Shown here in pieces: positions 25,505-34,522 of a DNA stretch of 64,000 bases. Source of the stretch: Streptomyces sp. ITFR-21 (lineage in GTDB: Bacteria; Actinomycetota; Actinomycetes; Streptomycetales; Streptomycetaceae); contig NZ_CP134605.1 of the NCBI RefSeq assembly GCF_031844685.1, positions 992,001 through 1,056,000 of the forward strand, in the 5' to 3' direction. The position numbers were made by a program, and so were the translations under genes. Positions within the stretch are counted from its first letter, which is position 1. Each line of letters starts with the position of its first letter. The notes under the pieces are model-generated. The model was not told where the DNA came from. It saw only the letters and a program-made list of their open reading frames with translations, and ran no database searches.

Positions 25505-26138
25505 TTCGTGGCCAGGGGCCGGGTCGTGCCGTCGGTCACGGCCTCCCCGCGCACCGGGAAGCCGTTGAGCACGGCGGTGCCGGACAGCGGGTCGAACCGG
25601 CTGCCGTCCGGCGGCTGATTGACGTCGGATCCCGGCTCCCGGGCGGCGGCGGTCGGCCGGGTGCCCTCCCGGTCGCGGCCCCGGCCGTGCGGCAGACCCA
25701 CCGCGCCCGGCGCTGAACACGTCCTCCCGAATCAGCGCGGGCGCGGGTGACCCGGCCCTCGTCGATGGCCGGTGTGAGGCCGCGGACGGCCTCGCGGAGC
25801 GGACGGACACGCAGGGCGGTGGTGGACATCGGTGGTTCCCCCTCATCGGCGACGGCGTCGGCGCGCGGTGGTCTTCCGCGTTGCCGATCGGCACTGAGAA
25901 CGACAGTAGCCGCGCCCGCCGGCAGCACGCAGGAACGGATTCCGCACCTGTGGATAACTTCGGCCGGGCCGCGAGCACCCCTCGGCGGACATACCGGCGG
26001 CGGCGGACGAGCCGGTCGCGGCCGGCCGCCGCGCCCGTCCCGCCCGGACGCGGCACAGCCGACCCGGGGATCCCGGTGCCCCGCGGTCTCCGGCGATCCC
26101 CGCGGCAAGTGCCTGCGGAGACGCCGTCCAAAGGTTGC
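25505..26138. other. Region without a supportable gene; possible decayed coding remnant
   Basis: About 630 bases separate the aldehyde dehydrogenase operator from the hmgA palindrome. On the minus strand, stretches in different frames look protein-like: [20 protein letters not shown] near 25750-25830 and GSRFDPLSGTAVLNGFPVRG near 25530-25610. They cannot be joined without frameshifts and match no family I can name. A degraded gene is possible. Nothing else is visible. Confidence 0.35.
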
Positions 26139-26176
26139 CGCCCCGATTCCTATGGTTCAGCATAGGAATCGGGGCG
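26139..26176. promoter_or_regulatory. Perfect 16-base-arm inverted repeat upstream of hmgA
   Basis: Arms CGCCCCGATTCCTATG and CATAGGAATCGGGGCG flank a 6-base centre (GTTCAG). The element ends 32 bases before the hmgA ATG, so it must lie in the promoter or the 5' untranslated region. It could be a large operator for the coupled GntR regulator or an RNA hairpin. The symmetry is certain. Confidence 0.75.
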
Positions 26177-26208
26177 ACAGCACGGGTAGCCGGAACGGGG
26201 CACGCATC

Positions 26209-27542
<1,334 letters not shown>

Positions 27543-27546
<4 letters not shown>

Positions 27547-28289
27547 TCTCCTTCGCTCCCGACTCCCTGGTCCTCACCGGGAAGCTGCCGCTGTGGTACC
27601 AGGTCTCGCAGTCGCTGCGCGCCTCGATACTGGGCCGCCCGGCGGACGCGCCGCTGCGGCTGCCCACCGAGGACGGCCTGGCGGCGCACTACGGGGTGAG
27701 CGTGCTGACCATGCGGCAGGCGCTCAAGGAACTGGCGGACGAGGGCCTGATCTCCCGGCACCGCCGGCGCGGCACCTTCATCGAGCCGGCCGCGCTGCGC
27801 GGGGCCCCGGTGAGGCTGCTCGGCTCGGTGGACGCGATCGTCGCCCAGCAGTCCGGCGGGCGGACCAGGGTGCTCCGGCACGGGCCCTCGCCGCTGCCGG
27901 CGGGCGTCGCCGAACACTTCCCCGGTCTGGCCGAGACGACCGCCTACCGGCGCTTGCGCCACGACGACGCGGGCGAGCCCACCGACTGGGCGGAGAACTA
28001 CGTCCGTCCCGAGCTGGCCGCCCGGATCGACCCCGCCGATCTGGAGCGCTGGCCGATGACGAAGGTGCTGCGGGACGTGCTGGGGGTGCGGATCAGCCGG
28101 ATCACCGACACCGTGGAGGCCCGGCTGGCCGACCCCGAGACGGCCGGACTGCTGGACGTCCCGCTGCTCAGCCCGATCCTGCACTACACCGGGGTGACCT
28201 ACGACGACCGCGGGCAGGCGGTGGACGTGGTGCGCATCCACTACCGGGGGGACGGATTCTCCTTCACCGTGACCATGGAGACGCCCTGA
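27543..28289 (+). CDS. GntR-family regulator with UTRA domain (HutC subfamily), 248 aa
   Basis: A GTG start overlaps the hmgA stop (GTGA), so translation is coupled. The N-terminal winged helix ([57 protein letters not shown]) is typical GntR, although the opening lacks the usual PxYxQ spacing. The rest is a UTRA effector domain ending [34 protein letters not shown] regulators sense small metabolites; with hmgA this suggests an aromatic catabolite such as homogentisate or a related acid. The palindrome at 26139-26176 is a candidate target. Both points are inference. Confidence 0.9.
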
Positions 28290-28962
28290 ACCCCGTCAGC
28301 GGCATGCCTGCGATGAGCGATGACGCCCCGCCACCGCCGCCCGGACAGCTGTCGTACGACCCGCGGGAGCGTGCGCCGCGGCCGGCGAGGGCCAGGTCTC
28401 ACCGCTCGCCGCCGAGGCGCGGGAGCCGAACCGGCGGCAGTGCGGGCGCCGGGGCGGCGGTACGAACGGCGGACCGCACCGGGCGGACCCGGTTCACGGG
28501 AAGCGCTGCGCCTGGCAGCGTGGACGCGTACCACCGCTTCAAAGCCGCTGGAGCTGATCAGCCGGTTGACGCTGGCGGCCGGGCCGCGCCCGTGAGCCGG
28601 CCGGCTTCCTCGGGCGGATGGCGCTCCGCAGCCGGGCCGGACACGGCGGTGCGGACGCGGGCCGCCGGGGTGCTGCCGGTGCCCGCGACCGGCCGCGGGC
28701 CCGGGTCCGTACCGGCCCGAGGAGGGACCGGACGGTCAGTTCGCCCTGCTGTGAACGCGGCCGGGGAAAGCCGCACGCAAGTGGTGGCGATGACGGGGAC
28801 CGGGGGCGACCGCCGGGGAGAGGGGCGGCCTCGACGGGCGCACACCGAGGCGCCGCACAGAGCAGCGCCGAGCCGGGACGGTGTGGCCGTCGTGACGGTC
28901 CGGGTGGTGAGCCGGGTCCAGGGAGAGAACCGGTGACTACCGCGCGGGTGCCGGGGTCAGGG
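28290..28962. other. Region without a supportable gene (673 bp)
   Basis: The frames open here are Arg/Pro/Ala-rich, change frame freely and lack ribosome binding sites or family motifs. No strong hairpin, repeat or promoter stands out. It may be spacer or remains of a deleted gene. Confidence 0.45.
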
Positions 28963-29226
28963 TCAGCCGCGGCTGCCGAACAGCGATCGGCGCAGCCGCC
29001 GCAGCGGCGCGAAGAGCGATACCCGGGCGCCCCGGTTCGTCCCGGTGTGCACGGTCTGCCGCGAGGTCAGCTCCCGCATGAGCACGGTCGCGTCGTCGGT
29101 GTCGTGCTGCGGCGCGGCGGGCCCGGACAGTATCGCCAGGTGCCGATCGAGGCGCGCGCTGGACGCGCTGGTACCGCAGTTGATGGCAGGCACTCTCGGC
29201 CTGCTCGGCATCGCTATCTGGTCCAT
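28963..29226 (-). CDS. Small hypothetical protein, 87 aa
   Basis: The ATG at 29226 has GGGGAG four bases upstream, giving MDQIAMPSRPRVPAINCGTS. The protein has a hydrophilic middle (LDRHLAILSGPAAPQHDTDDATVLMRELTSRQT) and a strongly basic C-terminus (LFAPLRRLRRSLFGSRG) that could be an amphipathic or nucleic-acid-binding tail. There is a single cysteine and no signal peptide or membrane helix. I do not recognise a family, but codon-position GC bias and the ribosome binding site support coding. The upstream neighbour on the strand is the SGNH lipase gene, with a hairpin between. Confidence 0.55.
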   Translation of the reverse strand: MDQIAMPSRPRVPAINCGTSASSARLDRHLAILSGPAAPQHDTDDATVLMRELTSRQTVHTGTNRGARVSLFAPLRRLRRSLFGSRG

Positions 29227-29378
29227 GACTCTCCCCACCCCGTAGAGGGCACCCGGCTCGGGCAGGCTAACCCTAGCGCCCCGCCGCGTCATGCGCGCGA
29301 CCCCCGCATGTCCAGGTCGCTCGATTCACTTTCTTCCCACGGGCGTTGACCCTTGAACGTGGTGGCCGTGACAGAAGG

Positions 29379-29393
29379 CCGCCAAAGTGGCGG
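29379..29393 (-). terminator. Hairpin after the SGNH lipase gene
   Basis: CCGCCA-N3-TGGCGG begins 5 bases after the lipase stop on the minus strand. The stem is short but perfect, and on that strand it is followed by TTCTGTC. Confidence 0.5.
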
Positions 29394-29397
29394 AGGT

Positions 29398-30192
29398 TCA
29401 GGCTGCGGCACCGAACCGGGGCAGGTAGCCGCCGGCCTGTCCGGCCGCCGTGGGGTGGTAGGAGTCGTCGACCGGCAGCGTCAGGCTGTGCAGCCACGGC
29501 GAGGCGGAACACAGTTCGTGTTTGGTGAAGGCGGTCCGTACGTCGGCGAAGGTGAAGCCGTGGTCGGCGGCACGCTTGGCGATCACCGTGTCCAGTTCGT
29601 CGGCCGCGGCGTTGACGGCGTTGCGCGCGGTGTCGCCGATTCCCACCAGGCACCTCCCGGGTACCTGGTAGAAGCGCGGGTAGCCGACCACTACCACATG
29701 AGCGTGGGGGCCCTTGGCGCGGATCGCGTCGTAGGCGGCGTCGAGCCGTCCCGGCAGGGTCTTGTCGACGAAGGTGCGGGCCTGGGCGATCCTGTTCAGA
29801 CAAGCGGTCTGTGAATCCAGTACGCAGGTGGTCATGACGTCGGAGAACGACGCGTCGTTGCCGCCGACGGTGACGCTGATCAGCCCGGTCGCCGCGTTGA
29901 CCGGGCCGAGTTGGCTGTTGACGACGTCCGCGGTCCGCGCGCCGGAGCACGCGGTGAAGGCGAACGAGGTGGGGGCGTGGGCGGCGGCCCACAGCGCGGG
30001 GTACGCCTTGACGCTTCGCCTGCAGGCGCCACTGGCGCCGTCGTAGGCTCCGGAGCCGACTCCTGAGGCGTAGGAGTCGCCCAGGGCCACGAAGTTGGGG
30101 CCCGCGGAGCGTGCGGTGCCCGCTCCGAACAGCGAGAGCGCGAAGGTGAGGATCAGCGCGAACGCCGCCGACACACGGCCTGGCCTTTTCAT
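29398..30192 (-). CDS. Secreted SGNH/GDSL lipase, 264 aa
   Basis: This is an extracellular esterase/lipase of the SGNH family, like streptomycete GDSL lipases and phospholipases. It has a Sec signal peptide of about 30 residues (FALILTFALSLFGAGTARSA), block I VALGDSYASG with catalytic Ser40, the oxyanion asparagine in VTVGGNDASF and the Asp-His pair in DDSYHPTAAG near residue 245. Several paired cysteines (ACRR, FTACSG, CVLDSQTAC, RCLVG, LCSAS) fit disulfides of the exported enzyme. AAGGAGG stands just before the ATG. The length is typical. Confidence 0.93.
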   Translation of the reverse strand: MKRPGRVSAAFALILTFALSLFGAGTARSAGPNFVALGDSYASGVGSGAYDGASGACRRSVKAYPALWAAAHAPTSFAFTACSGARTADVVNSQLGPVNAATGLISVTVGGNDASFSDVMTTCVLDSQTACLNRIAQARTFVDKTLPGRLDAAYDAIRAKGPHAHVVVVGYPRFYQVPGRCLVGIGDTARNAVNAAADELDTVIAKRAADHGFTFADVRTAFTKHELCSASPWLHSLTLPVDDSYHPTAAGQAGGYLPRFGAAA

Positions 30193-30491
30193 GGAACCTC
30201 CTTGGGGGATCGCCGCCACATCCGTCGTTCCGGCCGGCGGCGACCGCGGGGAGTGCCGTGCGGGTGGATGGCGGCAGGGAGTGACAGCCCGTCAGGAAGG
30301 ACTGCCCAGACGTCCGTTTGACTCTGTAACGTTCATATCCGTGGCGACTTGATCCGAATCAACCCGATCGGTGAGATTGGTGTGCCATGACCTCGGGTAA
30401 GGGCACATTGGGCCAATCGGGTGATGCTGCCCACCAGTTCGCCGCACCCGTGATGAAAAGCACTGGGCGAATCGGTCCCCGAGGGCGGATC

Positions 30492-31799
30492 ATGGGCCAC
30501 ATGTCCGCCACAGCCCGTGCGCCGAGGAGGCAAGTGCCGCCCGCCGGAACCGGTAAGCCCACGAAAGCCGCCACGTCCGACAAGGCCGAGAAGACAGAGA
30601 AGGTCGAGAAGGTCGGGCGGGCCGCCACGTCCGACCGGGCCGTCAGGCCGCAGAGTGCCGCGCGGGCCGAGAAGGCCTCGAAGGCCTCGAAGGCAGGGAA
30701 GAAGACGGCCGCCTCCGTCACGGCGCCGCAGCACGCGCTGCCCATCCACCTGCGGCTGGACGACAGCGACTCGCCGTCGGACGTGGTGGACGCGCTCTTC
30801 CTCGGCCGTTTCACCTCCGGGGAGCAGCCGTTCGCCCGCGGCGCCTCGGTGGAGAACGTCAAGGCGGGCCTGACGCTACTGCCGCCGGACGCGACCGTGC
30901 TGCGGCAGGCCCGCGACAAGGACCGCAGTGCCACCCTCGCCGAGGGCGAGGGCTGGACCGTGCTCATCTCCCGCTGGAATCGCGGCGCCGACGTCACCGT
31001 GGCCGCGGTCACCGACGAACTCGCCGAGCAGGTGCTGAAGTCGGCGGTGGACGACGCCGAGGACCAGCCCGAGCCGCAGCCCGACGACGTCAGCATGGGT
31101 TTCTGGTACATCGTGCCGAGCCGCGGCCCGCACCGCACCACCCGGCGGATCGCCGCCGCCACATGGGAGGAACTACGGGTCAACTACACCGCGCCGGTGG
31201 CGGAGGCGATGGACGGCCTGATGAAGCTCACCGCCGACGACGTGGCCGGCCGGCTGCTGCTCCTGCACGGCCCGCCCGGTACCGGCAAGACCTCGGCGCT
31301 GCGCACCCTGGCCAGAGCCTGGCGCGACTGGTGCCAGGTGGACTGCGTCCTCGACCCGGAGCGGCTCTTCAACGACGTCGGCTATCTGATGTCCATCGCC
31401 ATCGGCGAGGACGACGCCACCGGCGGCCGCTGGCGGCTGCTGCTCCTGGAGGACTGCGACGAACTGATCCGCGGTCAGGCCAAGCACCAGACCGGGCAGG
31501 CGCTGTCCCGGCTGCTCAACCTCACCGACGGCCTGCTCGGCCAGGGCCGCAACGTGCTGGTCGGCATCACCACCAACGAGGACCTGGAGCGGCTGCACCC
31601 CGCGGTGGTCCGCCCCGGCCGCTGCCTGGCCCGGATCGAGGTCGGCCCGCTCACCCGCAAGGAGGCGGTCGACTGGCTCGGCACCAGCGAAGGCGTCGGG
31701 CGGGAGGGCGCCACCCTCGCCGAGCTGTACGCGCTGCGCCGCGGCCGCCCGGCCATCCTGCCGGTGCCCGCCCAGTCGTCGGACGGCCTCTACCTGTGA
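30492..31799 (+). CDS. AAA ATPase with N-terminal DUF5925 domain, about 435 aa
   Basis: The N-terminal 80 residues are low-complexity Lys/Ala/Glu repeats (KAEKTEKVEKVG, AEKASKASKAGKK). A DUF5925-type domain follows (DDSDSPSDVVDALFLGRFTSGEQPF), then a AAA domain with Walker A HGPPGTGKTSALR near residue 260, Walker B RLLLLEDCDEL, sensor GITTNEDL and RPGRC. The C-terminal lid ends SSDGLYL. It resembles stand-alone actinobacterial AAA proteins of the BCS1/proteasomal-ATPase-like class, with no known partner. Start choice is uncertain: ATG at 30387 is also in frame and would add 35 residues. It is isolated, with a hairpin after it. Confidence 0.85.
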   Translation: MGHMSATARAPRRQVPPAGTGKPTKAATSDKAEKTEKVEKVGRAATSDRAVRPQSAARAEKASKASKAGKKTAASVTAPQHALPIHLRLDDSDSPSDVVDALFLGRFTSGEQPFARGASVENVKAGLTLLPPDATVLRQARDKDRSATLAEGEGWTVLISRWNRGADVTVAAVTDELAEQVLKSAVDDAEDQPEPQPDDVSMGFWYIVPSRGPHRTTRRIAAATWEELRVNYTAPVAEAMDGLMKLTADDVAGRLLLLHGPPGTGKTSALRTLARAWRDWCQVDCVLDPERLFNDVGYLMSIAIGEDDATGGRWRLLLLEDCDELIRGQAKHQTGQALSRLLNLTDGLLGQGRNVLVGITTNEDLERLHPAVVRPGRCLARIEVGPLTRKEAVDWLGTSEGVGREGATLAELYALRRGRPAILPVPAQSSDGLYL

Positions 31800-31822
31800 C
31801 CGGCCGCCCCTGGGACCGGCCA

Positions 31823-31842
31823 CCGGACCGGCACCGGTCCGG
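31823..31842. terminator. Hairpin between the AAA ATPase gene and the convergent iron-enzyme gene
   Basis: CCGGACCGG-N2-CCGGTCCGG, a perfect symmetric element 24 bases after the ATPase stop, is followed by more CCGGTC repeats up to about 31900. It probably terminates transcription from one or both sides. Confidence 0.5.
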
Positions 31843-32027
31843 CGACCGGTCACGTCGGTCGGCGGCCCGCCCGGTCCGCTCCGGTCGGTCCGCCGTGAGG
31901 GAGGCGGCGGATCCGGCGCCGCCGCCCCGGTGATGACCCCGGCGCGCGCCGCTGTCGGCGGCTGCGCCACGCCCTCCCGCAGGTCCACTGCCCCGGCGCG
32001 CCCCGCGCCCAACCTCGCCCGGCGTTC

Positions 32028-33083
32028 CTACGCCGAACCCGCCGCGCCGGTGAGGTGCCGCCCCGCGCCGTCCGGCCGGCCGCGGAGAGCGGACCGGCCC
32101 CCGCGCCAGGCGTCGAGCAGGTGGGCGGCCAGCCGGTCCTCCAGGAACACGGTCGCGTCCGCACCGAAGGCCACATCGGCCGCAAGCTGCGGCTCGTCGG
32201 CGAGCAGGCCGCCGATCACGTCCCGCCGTACGACCTGCTCGTGCACCGCGTCCGCCTCGACGTGCTCAGTGTAGAAGCGTTCGGCGGCCGGGCCCGCCCC
32301 GGTACGGCGCATGGCCTCGGCGAGGCGGCGCGAGCCGGGTGACGAGGTGACCTCGACGCAGGCGAAGTGGCCGACCAGTGCCCCGCGCAGCGCACGGCGG
32401 AGTCCGAACAGCGTCATCAGGTTGACGGTGGCGAGGGCGGCGGCCGGTGCCGTGTCCACGTAGCGGCCGTACCCGGTGTCCAGTCCCAGGTCCGCCATCA
32501 GGTCGGCGAACAGGCGCGCGTGCACGTTCTCGGGACGGCCGGCGCCGAACTCGTCGTACTCGACGGCGACCATGGCGGCCTTGGCCCGCCCGCGCAGCCG
32601 TGGGATCACCCACGCGTGCGGGTCGGCCTCCTTCAGGTGGTAGAGCGAGCGCAGCGCGGCGTACTCGCGCAGCTGCCATGGCTCACCGTCGTGTTCGAGG
32701 TGGTACGCCACGCTGCCCTCGTGGTCGGTGGACTCCACCAGCAGGTCGCCGAGCGCCTCGTCGATGTCCCTGCCCGCCGGTACGTCGGCGCGCAGCGCGC
32801 CCAGGAAGCGGTCCTCCAGGGCCCGGCGCACCGGCATGAGCGCGGGGTCCCACTCGCGGTCGTCGTCCACCCCGGCGAAGCCGCGGTAGTGCAGCTCGTA
32901 CAGCAGGTAGAGGGCGAGGTGCAGGTCTTCGCCGTACGGGTCGGCAACCGCCGCCGCCCCGCGTGGGTCCGGCGCGGTGCCCTGCGGTCCGGTGAGCGCG
33001 GCGGCGATCCCGGCCGACAGCGGGCCGCGGGGCGCGGGCAGGTCCGGGTCGGCGCGGCGCCGGTCAGCGGTGGTCGCCGTCAT
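32028..33083 (-). CDS. Iron-containing redox enzyme family protein (heme-oxygenase-like), 351 aa
   Basis: This helical protein belongs to the heme-oxygenase-like diiron/iron oxidase superfamily (relatives include UndA, BesC and SznF). Likely metal ligands are in EYDEFGAGRPENVH (Glu175, His188) and EHVEADAVHEQ (Glu276 or Asp278, His281). YELHYRGF (Glu63, His65) is also conserved-looking. Such enzymes activate O2 for oxidative decarboxylation, C-C cleavage or N-oxygenation. ATG 33083 follows GGGAAG. It is the third gene of an overlapping set after a HemK-like methyltransferase and a CDGSH protein, which could respectively modify a partner and supply iron-sulfur or electrons. The substrate is unknown. 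Confidence 0.85.
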   Translation of the reverse strand: MTATTADRRRADPDLPAPRGPLSAGIAAALTGPQGTAPDPRGAAAVADPYGEDLHLALYLLYELHYRGFAGVDDDREWDPALMPVRRALEDRFLGALRADVPAGRDIDEALGDLLVESTDHEGSVAYHLEHDGEPWQLREYAALRSLYHLKEADPHAWVIPRLRGRAKAAMVAVEYDEFGAGRPENVHARLFADLMADLGLDTGYGRYVDTAPAAALATVNLMTLFGLRRALRGALVGHFACVEVTSSPGSRRLAEAMRRTGAGPAAERFYTEHVEADAVHEQVVRRDVIGGLLADEPQLAADVAFGADATVFLEDRLAAHLLDAWRGGRSALRGRPDGAGRHLTGAAGSA

Positions 33084-33348
33084 GGGGTGCGCTTCCCTTC
33101 GGATCGTGGTCGGGCTTCCGCTCGTCGCGGCCGGGGTGCTCGGCGGTGGCCGGTCGTCTGCGGCCGCGGTGGCTGGTGTCGCACCACGGGTAGGCGCGGC
33201 TCCGGCGGCAGGTGCAGACGGCGACCACGAAGCGGTCGGAGACGGCGACCGTCCCGTCGTCCCGGAGCACTTCCACCGGTCCTTCGACCAGGATCGGCCC
33301 GTCCCGCTCGACGGTGACGCGCCGCGGGCGGTCAGCTGCGTTCGGCAC
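33064..33348 (-). CDS. CDGSH iron-sulfur protein, 94 aa
   Basis: This is a small [2Fe-2S] protein of the CDGSH/mitoNEET class. The 3Cys-1His ligands are Cys45, Cys47, Cys56 and His60 in CTCRRSRAYPWCDTSH, following C-x-C-x2-S-x3-P-x-C-D-x-S-H; the usual CDG is CDT here. An upstream strand region (VTVERDGPILVEGPVEVLRDDG) fits the bacterial single-domain type, and the C-terminal 30 residues are charged and disordered. The GTG at 33348 overlaps the methyltransferase end by 17 bases, and its own end overlaps the iron-enzyme start by 20, showing tight translational coupling. Electron or cluster transfer to the iron enzyme is inferred. Confidence 0.9.
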   Translation of the reverse strand: MPNAADRPRRVTVERDGPILVEGPVEVLRDDGTVAVSDRFVVAVCTCRRSRAYPWCDTSHRGRRRPATAEHPGRDERKPDHDPKGSAPHDGDHR

Positions 33349-34018
33349 GGACGACCACCAGCTCTTCCTTGTCCTCGTGCGCTCCGACCAGGCCCTGGGC
33401 GCGCAGCCAGGGCAGCCGTTCGGTGAGTACCGGCCCGAAGGGCACATAGGCCCGTTCGGTGACCGAGCAGCTCAGCCCGGCCTCCGTCAGCCGGCGCAGG
33501 GTCGGTTCCACCCCGCACAGGCCGGAGTGGACCATCAGCAGGACGCCGTGCGGCCTGAGCACCTTGTGGGAGTGGGCGCAGATCCGGTCCACAGCCTGCC
33601 GCCCGGTGTGGCCGGCGTTCCAGGCCACCGCGGCGCCCCGGGTGGCGGTCCGCCGGGTGTCGGGCGTGGGCACGTAGGGCGGGTTGCTCACTACCAGGTC
33701 GAAGGTGCGGTCGGCCATCGGGGCGGTCAGGTCGCCGCGCCGGACCCGGATGCGGGTACCGACGCGGGCCGCGTTGATCCGGGCGGTCGCCACGGCCCGC
33801 CAGGAGATGTCGGTGGCGGAGACCCGGGCGCCCATCCGCGCGGCGAGCAGCGCGAGGGCGCCGCTGCCCGTACCGACGTCGAGGACGTCCATGCCCGCCG
33901 TGACCCCCTCGTCGCGCAGCGCCTGTGCGAGCAGGTGCGTGTCGGCCTGAGGGGCATACACCCCGGGGAGCGTCCACAGCTCGCCCAGGCGCTGCGGGAG
34001 CGCGGCAGTGATCGTCAT
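33332..34018 (-). CDS. HemK-like small methyltransferase (NPPY type), 228 aa
   Basis: This class I AdoMet methyltransferase has motif I LDVGTGSGALALL (residues 46-58) and motif IV NPPYVP at 112-117, which marks enzymes methylating planar nitrogen, such as glutamine in release factors (HemK/PrmC) or adenine. It lacks the N-terminal helical domain of PrmC, so it is closer to HemK2/Mtq2-like proteins. GGAGG precedes the ATG at 34018. It is first in the three-gene overlapping operon with the CDGSH and iron-enzyme genes. The methylation target could be a protein of that operon or a small molecule; not known. Confidence 0.88.
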   Translation of the reverse strand: MTITAALPQRLGELWTLPGVYAPQADTHLLAQALRDEGVTAGMDVLDVGTGSGALALLAARMGARVSATDISWRAVATARINAARVGTRIRVRRGDLTAPMADRTFDLVVSNPPYVPTPDTRRTATRGAAVAWNAGHTGRQAVDRICAHSHKVLRPHGVLLMVHSGLCGVEPTLRRLTEAGLSCSVTERAYVPFGPVLTERLPWLRAQGLVGAHEDKEELVVVRAERS

Positions 34019-34150
34019 CTGGTACCTCCGTGACCTGCGGATGGTTCGTAGGCGACTCCTGCCCACCGCCTTCGGAAGTACGCAAAACGGACGGACGACC
34101 CTGGGGACCGTGCACGGCCGAGCCGGGACCCCCCACAACCGGGACGGGGC

Positions 34151-34522
34151 TCAGTCGCTGTAGGCGGCGCGCAGCGCCTCCTCGACCGCGGCGCGGGCGG
34201 CGTCGCGGTCCAGGCCGAGGCGGCGGGTCCGCTCGACGTAGGCGGACGCGGCGGCGGCGACCGCGCGGGAGCGGGCGTCACCGGCGGCGATGTAGGTGCC
34301 GTGACGGCCCCGGGTCTCGATCACCCCGTCCGCCTCGAGGACCCGGTACGCCTTGGCGACGGTGTTGGCGGCCAGCCCCAGCTGCTCGGCCAGCCCCCGT
34401 ACGGTGGGCAGCTTGTAGCCGACCGGGAGGCGGCCCGCGCGCGCCTCCTCCGCGATCTGTCCGCGCAGCTGGTCGTAGGGAGCGGTGACCGCGTCCTGAT
34501 CGATGACGATCTTCAGGCTCAT
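34151..34522 (-). CDS. GntR-family regulator, YtrA-like, 123 aa
   Basis: This is a short GntR regulator with the winged helix (PYDQLRGQIAEEARAGRLPVGYKLPTVRGLAEQLGLAANTVAKAYRVLEADGVIETRGRHGTYI) and only about 45 further residues, the YtrA subfamily pattern that binds DNA without a large effector domain. Its ATG overlaps the stop of the methyltransferase-NUDIX gene by four bases (ATGA), so it is coupled to that gene. YtrA regulators usually control membrane or ABC-transporter operons, but none is present. It may be an autoregulator of this two-gene unit. Confidence 0.9.
   Translation of the reverse strand: MSLKIVIDQDAVTAPYDQLRGQIAEEARAGRLPVGYKLPTVRGLAEQLGLAANTVAKAYRVLEADGVIETRGRHGTYIAAGDARSRAVAAAASAYVERTRRLGLDRDAARAAVEEALRAAYSD

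Noticed and set aside
28320..28936. Plus- and minus-strand frames downstream of the UTRA regulator
   Set aside because: Both strands give low-complexity basic sequence with no start signal; neither is better supported than the other.
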